DNA from: Bacteroidales bacterium
GTDB taxonomy: Bacteria > Bacteroidota > Bacteroidia > Bacteroidales > UBA932
Assembly (NCBI GenBank): GCA_017551405.1
Contig: JAFZLP010000203.1
Location: 1 to 5,332 of the forward strand
Direction: 5' to 3'
DNA: 5,332 nucleotides
Positions 1-5,086 of this stretch are shown in pieces. The translations under genes were made by a program, and so were the position numbers. The notes beneath the pieces were generated by a model. The model was not told where the DNA came from. It did not search any database and saw only the letters and a list, made by a program, of their open reading frames with translations. Position 1 is the first letter of the stretch, and each line of letters begins with the position of its first letter.

Positions 1-454
1 GCTGGTCGATCTGGCCCGCAACGACCTCAGCCGCAACTGCCATGATGTGAAGGTCGATTTCTACAAGGACCTGCAGTATTACAGCCATGTCATCCACCTC
101 GTCTCCCGCGTCAGCGGCGAGCTTGACGAGGGTGCCGATCCCGTCAAGGCCTTTATGGACACATTCCCGGCCGGAACCCTCAGCGGGGCGCCGAAGGTGC
201 GCGCGATGCAGCTGATCAGCGAATACGAGCCCCACAACCGCGGTGCATACGGTGGTTGCATCGGGTACATCGGCCTGAACGGAAGTCTCAATCAAGCGAT
301 TACCATCCGCACTTTTGTGAGCCGCAACAACGAGCTGTGGTTCCAGGCCGGCGGCGGCATCGTGGCCCGCAGCGACGAAGAATATGAACTGCAGGAAGTC
401 AACAACAAGCTGAACGCCCTGCGCAGGGCCATCCTGATGGCAGAAGAAATGTAA
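1..454 (+). CDS. trpE: Anthranilate synthase component I (TrpE), C-terminal part
   Basis: The gene enters from the left edge. Its frame is open from base 2, showing the last 150 residues before TAA at 452-454. TrpE makes anthranilate from chorismate with ammonia passed from TrpG, the first committed step of tryptophan synthesis, in the cytoplasm. The visible part is the core of the chorismate-binding domain: LVDLARNDLSR at the edge, YYSHVIHLVS (catalytic His region), the signature FPAGTLSGAPKVRAM, then RGAYGGCIGYI, the IR of TIRTF, and AGGGIVARSDEEYELQE followed by NNK, which supplies the Mg-binding acidic residues. All these motifs look intact. The N-terminal regulatory part, where tryptophan feedback binding normally sits, is outside the window, so feedback control cannot be judged. 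Four bases separate it from trpG. The relatives PabB and isochorismate synthase share this domain, but the trp neighbours make TrpE by far the best call. Confidence 0.97.
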   Translation, partial: LVDLARNDLSRNCHDVKVDFYKDLQYYSHVIHLVSRVSGELDEGADPVKAFMDTFPAGTLSGAPKVRAMQLISEYEPHNRGAYGGCIGYIGLNGSLNQAITIRTFVSRNNELWFQAGGGIVARSDEEYELQEVNNKLNALRRAILMAEEM

Positions 455-458
455 GGTT

Positions 459-1022
459 ATGAAAATCGTTATCATCGACAATTACGACAGCTTCACCTAC
501 AACCTGGCCCATCTGGTGAAGTCGCTGGGGGCGCAGGTGACGGTGCTGCGCAACGACCGCTTCGAACTTTCGGATCTCGAGGCCTTTGACAAGATCATCC
601 TGTCTCCAGGCCCGGGCATCCCCTCGGAAGCAGGCCTGCTGTTGGACGTCATCCGCACTTATGCCGGGCGCAAGCCGATGCTGGGTGTCTGCCTCGGCCA
701 TCAGGCCATCGGCGAGGTGTTCGGCGCCAAGCTTGAGAACCTGGCGGATGTCTATCACGGCGTCGCCCTCGAAGGAACGCAGTTCCGGAAGGACTACATT
801 TTTGACGGCCTTCCCGAGCGGATCACGATGGGCCGCTACCACAGCTGGGTCGTCAGCCGCGAAAACTTCCCGGACTGCCTGGAAATCACCGCGATCAGCG
901 ACGAGGGCCGGATCATGGCCCTGCGCCATCGGCAGTATGACATCCACGGCATCCAGTTCCATCCGGAGAGCGTCCTCACGCCCGACGGGGCCGAAATCAT
1001 CAGCAATTGGTTAAATCTGTAA
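459..1022 (+). CDS. trpG: Anthranilate synthase component II, glutamine amidotransferase (TrpG)
   Basis: This 187-residue class I glutamine amidotransferase is the usual length for a stand-alone TrpG. It hydrolyses glutamine and channels ammonia to TrpE. The sequence shows MKIVIIDNYDSFTYNL at the start, the oxyanion-hole motif SPGPGIPSEAG (49-59), the nucleophile elbow GVCLGHQAIGE with Cys78, RYHSWVV before residue 140, and the rest of the triad in QFHPESVLTP (His168, Glu170). It is not fused to TrpD, unlike the enteric enzyme. The ATG at 459 lies 4 bases after the trpE stop and has only a weak upstream TAAGG. The gene ends with tandem in-frame stops, TAA (1020-1022) then TAG (1023-1025). In some bacteria a TrpG-type subunit also serves PabB in folate synthesis. 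That dual role is possible here but cannot be seen in the window. Confidence 0.97.
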   Translation: MKIVIIDNYDSFTYNLAHLVKSLGAQVTVLRNDRFELSDLEAFDKIILSPGPGIPSEAGLLLDVIRTYAGRKPMLGVCLGHQAIGEVFGAKLENLADVYHGVALEGTQFRKDYIFDGLPERITMGRYHSWVVSRENFPDCLEITAISDEGRIMALRHRQYDIHGIQFHPESVLTPDGAEIISNWLNL

Positions 1023-1027
1023 TAGTT

Positions 1028-2023
1028 ATGAAAAAGTATCTTGAAGAGATTCTCAATCACGAGTATCTGTCCCGCGAGGAGACGCACGACATCCTCATCA
1101 ACATCACGCAGGAGAAGTATCCCGGCGAGCAGCTGGCGGCCCTGATGAGCATGCTCCAGCTCCGCGGCATCACCGTCGACGAGCTCCTGGGCTTCCGCGA
1201 CGGCATCCTCGAGACCGGCCTTTCCGTGAAGCTCGACGCCGACAAGTATGTCGATATCGTCGGCACCGGCGGCGATATGAAGAACACCTTCAACATCTCT
1301 ACCTGCGCCTGCGCAGTCGTGGCGGGAGCGGGCTACAATGTGGCCAAGCACGGTAACTACGCAAGCACCAGCACTTCCGGCGCAAGCGACGTGATGGCGC
1401 GCCACGGCGTCCAGTTCACCTTCGACCTGGACCGTCTGAACCGGTCGATGGAGCAGACGCACATGGTCTATCTCCACGCCCAGGTGTATGCCAAGGCGAT
1501 GAAGTTCGTCGGCCCAGTCCGGAAGATCCTGCCTTTCATGACTTTCTTCAACCTGCTCGGCCCGCTGGTAAATCCGTCCCAGCCCAAGTGCAACGTGATG
1601 GGCACCGCCACCCTGGAGCAGATGCGCCTGTATAACAACGTGTTCCAGAAGATGGGTGTCGATTACGCCATCGTCAACAGCACCGACGGTTATGACGAGA
1701 TTTCATTGACCGGAACCTTCAAGATCAACACGAACAAGTACGAGAAAGTGTTCGATCCGTCCGACCTTGGACTGCCGCAGACGAAGGAGTACGACCTCTT
1801 CGGCGGCCGCACGGGAGAGGAGGCTGCAGCCATCTTCGACAGTGTCCTGGAGAACCGGGCCACCGAGGGCCAGAAGAACACCGTCCTGGCCAATGCGGCC
1901 GTGGCGATTCAGTGCATGGACCAGAAACTGGACCTTCTGCAGGCGCTGGACATCGCCCGGGAGAGCCTGGAAAGCGGCAAAGCCCTGGCTAATTTCAAGA
2001 AGTTCGTGGAACTGAACAGCTAA
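1028..2023 (+). CDS. trpD: Anthranilate phosphoribosyltransferase (TrpD)
   Basis: TrpD transfers phosphoribose from PRPP to anthranilate, giving phosphoribosylanthranilate. I chose the ATG at 1028, giving 331 residues. A TTG at 1007 is in frame, but it lies inside trpG and adds seven non-conserved residues, whereas the ATG follows the trpG stop by 5 bp in a GTTATGAAAA context also seen at the trpG start. An N-terminal helical domain is followed by the PRPP loop DIVGTGGD (76-83), NIST (89-92), KHGNYASTSTSGASDV (107-122), FFNLLGPLVNP (173-183) and the Mg-binding DGYDEIS with Asp223-Glu224. Tyr111 replaces the Arg of the common KHGNR motif, which I believe is usual in Bacteroidota. Odd: Met171 stands where family members normally have Arg (R-T-x-F-N-x-L-G-P), a residue that contacts anthranilate in the Sulfolobus enzyme. 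The reading frame is otherwise intact. Confidence 0.97.
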   Translation: MKKYLEEILNHEYLSREETHDILINITQEKYPGEQLAALMSMLQLRGITVDELLGFRDGILETGLSVKLDADKYVDIVGTGGDMKNTFNISTCACAVVAGAGYNVAKHGNYASTSTSGASDVMARHGVQFTFDLDRLNRSMEQTHMVYLHAQVYAKAMKFVGPVRKILPFMTFFNLLGPLVNPSQPKCNVMGTATLEQMRLYNNVFQKMGVDYAIVNSTDGYDEISLTGTFKINTNKYEKVFDPSDLGLPQTKEYDLFGGRTGEEAAAIFDSVLENRATEGQKNTVLANAAVAIQCMDQKLDLLQALDIARESLESGKALANFKKFVELNS

Positions 2024-2024
2024 G

Positions 2025-2810
2025 ATGGACATCCTCGACGAAATAACCGCCCACAAACGGCTCGAAGTCGCCGCGCTGAAACGGGATATGCCTCTGAGCA
2101 TCCTGCAGGGCAGGGTGGAGGCTGTGCTGGGTTCTCGGCAACCGTCGATGGCATCGGCCCTCGTGGCCTCTCCCAGCGGCATCATCGCGGAGTTCAAGCG
2201 CAAGTCACCTTCGAAGGGGTGGATCAAGGAGGCGGGCGACGCCGCCGTCATCCCGCTGGGCTACCAGCGGAACGGCGCGGCGGCGCTCAGTATCCTCGCC
2301 GACACGAAGTACTTCGGAGGCAGCCCTGAGTTTATCGTCAAGGCCCGGGAGAGCGGAGTCATGCTGCCCATCCTCTTCAAGGAATTCGTGGTGGACGAGT
2401 ATCAGCTCTATGTGGCGCGCCTCTGCGGCGCTTCCGCCGTCCTGCTCATCGCCGCTGAATTGAGCAAGGATGAATGCCGGCGATTGATTGAGATTGCCCA
2501 TTCCCTGGGTCTGGAAGTCCTGCTGGAAATGCACTCCGAGCCGGAACTCGAATACGCTGAACTGGAGCCGGATATGTGCGGCATCAACAACCGCAACCTC
2601 GGCACCTTCGTGACCAGCGTGGAGAACAGTTTCCGCCTGGCCGAGAAGCTGCCGGCTGATGCGGTGAAAGTCAGCGAGAGCGGTATCGGGAGCCCCGAGA
2701 CGCTTGTCGCGTTGCGACAGTGCGGCTTCCGGGGATTCCTAATCGGGGAGCGCTTCATGAAAGAATCGGATCCGGGGGCGGCCCTGGGTCAATTCATCGC
2801 AAAGCTATGA
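2025..2810 (+). CDS. trpC: Indole-3-glycerol-phosphate synthase (TrpC)
   Basis: This 261-residue TIM-barrel enzyme closes the indole ring: carboxyphenylamino-deoxyribulose phosphate to indole-3-glycerol phosphate plus CO2. Its length is that of a monofunctional TrpC; TrpF is a separate gene here. The N-terminal stretch MDILDEITAHKRLEVAALK is typical of the family. Active-site motifs in order are IIAEFKRKSPSKG (Glu56, Lys58), SILADTKYFGGS (89-100), LFKEF (catalytic Lys119), LLEMHSEPEL (Glu169), GINNRNL (187-193) and VSESGI (Glu219-Ser220). LFKEF differs from the common LRKDF, with Phe for Arg and Glu for Asp, but the lysine is kept. The ATG at 2025 is one base after the trpD stop, with no Shine-Dalgarno, so translation is probably coupled. 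The stop overlaps trpF by ATGA. Confidence 0.97.
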   Translation: MDILDEITAHKRLEVAALKRDMPLSILQGRVEAVLGSRQPSMASALVASPSGIIAEFKRKSPSKGWIKEAGDAAVIPLGYQRNGAAALSILADTKYFGGSPEFIVKARESGVMLPILFKEFVVDEYQLYVARLCGASAVLLIAAELSKDECRRLIEIAHSLGLEVLLEMHSEPELEYAELEPDMCGINNRNLGTFVTSVENSFRLAEKLPADAVKVSESGIGSPETLVALRQCGFRGFLIGERFMKESDPGAALGQFIAKL

Positions 2811-3418
2811 TTATCAAGGTGTGCGGGATGCGCGACGCTGACAACATCCGCGCGGTGGAGGCCCTCGGCATCGACCTTATGGGCTTCATCTTCTGGCCGA
2901 ACTCGAGCCGGTACGTCGGCGCCAAGCCGTCTTATCTGCCCGAAACCTGCCAGCGCGTAGGTGTCTTTGTCGATGCTTCCGTGCAAGACATCCTTGCCGC
3001 CGTGCAGGACTTCCGGCTGGATATCGTGCAGTTACACGGCCACGAGACACCGGAGATGGTTGCGGCATTGAAAGAAAAAGCCGCCGTCCGGGTTGTCAAG
3101 GCCATGGCTGTCAATGGACCCGAGGACTTAGCGCAGACTGCCGCCTACGAGGACGTGTGCGATGCATTTCTGTTCGATACCAAAGGCCGGTTGCCGGGCG
3201 GCAATGGCCAGCAGTTCGATTGGAATGTGCTGCGTTTTTACACCGGCCGACTTCCGTTCCTGCTCAGCGGGGGAATTGGGCCGGAGGATGCGCAGCGCGT
3301 CAGGGCGTTCGACGTCCCCGGCTGCATCGGCATCGACCTGAACAGCCGCTTTGAAAAAGCACCCGGACTGAAGGACGTGGAAGCATTGAGAACTTTTATT
3401 GAAACCATCAAACAATGA
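2807..3418 (+). CDS. trpF: Phosphoribosylanthranilate isomerase (TrpF)
   Basis: TrpF performs the Amadori rearrangement of phosphoribosylanthranilate, feeding TrpC. The protein is 203 residues, normal for a stand-alone TrpF barrel. The frame is open upstream to 2720, but homology begins at MIIKVCGMRD, so the start is the ATG at 2807 inside the ATGA overlap with the trpC stop. The general base Cys6 is in KVCG. It is followed by GFIFWPNSSRYV (26-37), VGVFVD (51-56), QLHGHE (75-80), LFDTKGRLPGGNGQQFDW with the general acid Asp124, the phosphate-binding LSGGIG (153-158), and GIDLNSRFEKAPGLKD near the C-terminus. In that last motif, DLNSRFE replaces the common DxSSGxE, a form I associate with Bacteroidota. 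Both catalytic residues are present, so it should be active. The stop overlaps the trpA start. Confidence 0.97.
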   Translation: MIIKVCGMRDADNIRAVEALGIDLMGFIFWPNSSRYVGAKPSYLPETCQRVGVFVDASVQDILAAVQDFRLDIVQLHGHETPEMVAALKEKAAVRVVKAMAVNGPEDLAQTAAYEDVCDAFLFDTKGRLPGGNGQQFDWNVLRFYTGRLPFLLSGGIGPEDAQRVRAFDVPGCIGIDLNSRFEKAPGLKDVEALRTFIETIKQ

Positions 3419-4191
3419 ACAAGATAGACAGATTATTTGCCGACCGCGGAGACCGGAAACTGCTCTCCCTCTATTTCTGTGCGGGCGATCCCACCTTTGA
3501 AGGCACCGCCGATGTGATCCGCGCGATGGAACGCCGCGGCATCGCCATGGTGGAGGTCGGCTTCCCGTTCTCCGACCCGCTGGCCGACGGCCCCGTGATC
3601 CAGACCGCCGCCACCAACGCCATCCGTAACGGAATGACCATCTCCAAACTCTTCGCCCAGCTCAAGGAAATCAAGGACGAAGTGTCGATCCCCCTGGTAC
3701 TTATGGGCTACCTGAACGTGGTGATGCAGTACGGCGTCGAAGCCTTCTTCCGCAGCTGCGCGGACAGCGGCGTGAGCGGCGTCATCATCCCCGACCTGCC
3801 CTTCAAGGACTATATGGAGGAGGTCCGTCCGATTGCTCGGCAGTTCGGTATCCATGTCATTATGCTCATCACTCCCGAAACCGACGAGGAGCGTGTCCGC
3901 TTCATCGACGAAAACACAGACGGCTTCATTTACATGGTGAGTTCCGCCTCCATTACCGGCACCCAGAAGAGTTTCGACGAACGCAAGCAGGAATACTTCC
4001 GCCGCATCGACGCCATGAACCTGAAGCACCCCCGCATGATCGGCTTCGGCATCAGCAACAAACAAACCTTGGAGGCCGCGCAAAGCAACGCGGCTGGTGC
4101 CATCATTGGCAGCAAATTCGTCACCCTGCTGGAGCAGAACGCTAGCCCCGACGAGGCCCTTGACAAGCTATTCGCCGCCTTGGCGGAATGA
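3415..4191 (+). CDS. trpA: Tryptophan synthase alpha subunit (TrpA)
   Basis: TrpA cleaves indole-3-glycerol phosphate to indole and glyceraldehyde 3-phosphate, passing indole through a tunnel to TrpB. The 258-residue length is normal, slightly short of the 268 of enteric TrpA. The family signature is clear: MVEVGFPFSDPLADGPVIQ contains both catalytic residues, Glu47 and Asp58. Also present are the GYLN segment (98-101), IIPDLPFKD (124-132, the loop that contacts TrpB), IYMVSSASITG (172-182, active-site loop 6 with Tyr173 and Thr181), GFGISNKQT and GAIIGSKFV (phosphate binding). The ATG at 3415 overlaps the trpF stop by 4 bp, with no Shine-Dalgarno. It is the last gene of the operon. No trpB follows; in this gene order trpB sits upstream of trpE. 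The last 24 bp overlap the convergent membrane-protein gene. Confidence 0.98.
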   Translation: MNKIDRLFADRGDRKLLSLYFCAGDPTFEGTADVIRAMERRGIAMVEVGFPFSDPLADGPVIQTAATNAIRNGMTISKLFAQLKEIKDEVSIPLVLMGYLNVVMQYGVEAFFRSCADSGVSGVIIPDLPFKDYMEEVRPIARQFGIHVIMLITPETDEERVRFIDENTDGFIYMVSSASITGTQKSFDERKQEYFRRIDAMNLKHPRMIGFGISNKQTLEAAQSNAAGAIIGSKFVTLLEQNASPDEALDKLFAALAE

Positions 4192-4944
4192 GCCCTTGTA
4201 ACTCAGGATCGCACAGTACAGCGAGATGGTGACGAGCGGGAGGTGGAGGAAGCCGACCCAGACGGTGCTGGGGTTGAGGAAGTTGGACAGATTGTATATG
4301 CCGATGAGGAAACCGATGATGGCGGTTATCCGGTAGGTGACAATATTGACCTTGGGGAGATTTAAGGTGAGAATGGTCAGGAAGGCGGGTGTCGTCAGGC
4401 AGAAGGCCGTGGCTGTGTTGCGGGTGAGAAAGGGCAGGGGATTGAAGTCCAGCTGGCCGGCATTGTTGAACGGGCACCAGTAGGCGAACAGCGCCATGAC
4501 GATCATCCAGGCATACTTCCAGCGGAGATTGCAGAAATCGTAACTGTTTTCCGGCTTCAGTGTCTCCCGGAACCATGTATATGCCACGAATAGGAACATC
4601 ACGACATTCACGGTGATGACGCTGAATCCGTACTGCTCGGTGACTGCCATGTTCTGGATAAATGCGAATGCCAGATAAGATACTGCAACGTAAGCATTGA
4701 ACACCGTCCTGAACTTGTTCTTAAACACAAATAGCAGGACAAACATCACCAGCGACAACGACTGGAAAATGATGTTCAGATTCCCCAGATGAACCTGCGG
4801 CGCATTTGCTAACGTCGTTCTGATGATCCCCGGCACATTCCGCGGGTCAAAATTCCGGCTCACAATGGGCATCAGGACGCATTGGCCCACAAACAGCAGC
4901 ACAAAGAACCACCATTTGGTCGTGATCTTTTCCAGTTTCTTCAT
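4168..4944 (-). CDS. Uncharacterised multi-pass membrane protein
   Basis: I do not recognise this 258-residue protein. It is strongly hydrophobic, with about eight segments long enough to cross the inner membrane, near residues 11-29, 55-74, 79-101, 107-125, 143-158 (weakest), 177-196, 203-224 and 227-249. Basic residues in MKKLEKITTK, KNKFR (75-79), the 126-143 loop and the tail KGSFR all fall on one side if both ends are cytoplasmic, which supports that topology. There is no signal peptide, cysteine motif or recognisable catalytic signature. Short polar or proline patches (NFDPRNVPG 31-39, NPLPFLTRN 168-176) lie in predicted outer loops. The ATG at 4944 is the first possible start: an in-frame TAA sits two codons upstream. 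No Shine-Dalgarno is suitably placed. The gene is convergent with trpA and ends in TAG. Its 5' half is clearly less GC-rich than the trp genes. A transporter or sensor role would be guesswork. Confidence 0.85.
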   Translation of the reverse strand: MKKLEKITTKWWFFVLLFVGQCVLMPIVSRNFDPRNVPGIIRTTLANAPQVHLGNLNIIFQSLSLVMFVLLFVFKNKFRTVFNAYVAVSYLAFAFIQNMAVTEQYGFSVITVNVVMFLFVAYTWFRETLKPENSYDFCNLRWKYAWMIVMALFAYWCPFNNAGQLDFNPLPFLTRNTATAFCLTTPAFLTILTLNLPKVNIVTYRITAIIGFLIGIYNLSNFLNPSTVWVGFLHLPLVTISLYCAILSYKGSFRQGGE

Positions 4945-4989
4945 GGCTTATCCATTAATCGTTTTGTGAATTTAGCGACATTCCTCCAC

Positions 4990-5016
4990 AAATCCAAAAG
5001 AACGAGTTTAGGATTT
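4990..5016. repeat. Imperfect inverted repeat in the divergent intergenic region
   Basis: The left arm AAATCCAAAA (4990-4999) pairs with the right arm TTTAGGATTT (5007-5016) at nine of ten positions, with an A-A mismatch at the seventh, around a 7-base spacer. It lies near the middle of the 142 bp between two divergent genes. Read outward, each arm gives a T-rich GGATTT element: TGGATTTG on the - strand and TAGGATTT on the + strand. Both loosely resemble the Bacteroidota -7 box TAnnTTTG. I see no convincing -33 TTTG at the right distance on either side. It may be an operator, two divergent promoter elements or chance; the symmetry is visible but the function is inferred. Confidence 0.4.
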
Positions 5017-5044
5017 TTCGGACTGGTGAATGGTATGGAGTTTG

Positions 5045-5054
5045 AAGGAGGTGA
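5045..5054 (+). promoter_or_regulatory. Very strong Shine-Dalgarno sequence before a three-codon ORF
   Basis: AAGGAGGTGA is a ten-base exact complement of the usual 16S rRNA 3' tail. It lies 7 bases before an ATG at 5062 that opens only a three-codon frame (MKD, then TAA). None of the trp genes has anything similar. It sits 32 bases upstream of the lipoprotein start, too far to serve that start directly. Confidence 0.45.
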
Positions 5055-5061
5055 CTGCCAA

Positions 5062-5073
5062 ATGAAGGATTAA
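5062..5073 (+). other. Possible three-codon leader ORF (MKD-stop)
   Basis: ATG AAG GAT TAA follows the strong Shine-Dalgarno at 5045-5054. Its stop overlaps the first bases of the second Shine-Dalgarno at 5072-5078, which would suit termination-coupled reinitiation at the lipoprotein gene. The same frame also opens at an ATG at 5035 (MEFEGGDCQMKD), but that start has no Shine-Dalgarno. Translation of so short a frame is unproven. Confidence 0.2.
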
Positions 5074-5078
5074 GGAGG
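5072..5078 (+). promoter_or_regulatory. Ribosome binding site of the lipoprotein gene
   Basis: AAGGAGG lies 8 bases before the ATG at 5087, which is close to ideal spacing and fixes that start. It is a near-perfect Shine-Dalgarno in a sequence whose other genes start without one, as is usual in Bacteroidota. Confidence 0.7.
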
Positions 5079-5086
5079 AAAAGATT

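Noticed and set aside
1..454. Loss or relocation of trpB as an unusual operon
   Set aside because: In this gene order trpB normally lies upstream of trpE, outside the window, so its absence here is not evidence of loss.
1007..1030. TTG start for trpD at 1007
   Set aside because: It lies within trpG, adds seven residues not typical of the family, and the ATG at 1028 fits the junction pattern better.
2720..2806. Upstream extension of trpF inside trpC
   Set aside because: The added 29 residues do not resemble the family; TrpF begins at MIIKVCG, and the ATGA overlap is typical of operons.
399..4083. Long antisense ORFs opposite the trp genes, for example 399-962, 836-1477, 1703-2251 and 3433-4083
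   Set aside because: They are mirror images of GC-rich coding frames, have no recognisable protein motifs, and lie opposite well-identified genes.
4171..4188. Hairpin-like sequence at the end of trpA as an intrinsic terminator
   Set aside because: The perfect stem is 5 bp with a two-base loop, and no T-tract follows on either strand.
4882..5073. 63-residue + strand ORF running out of the membrane-protein gene
   Set aside because: Its first part is antisense to the membrane protein and it has no ribosome binding site; only its last codons, which form the mini-ORF, are of interest.
4945..5086. Standard Bacteroidota promoter (-33 TTTG with -7 TAnnTTTG)
   Set aside because: No pair with acceptable match and spacing was found on either strand; only the weak -7-like arms of the inverted repeat are present, so no promoter is annotated.
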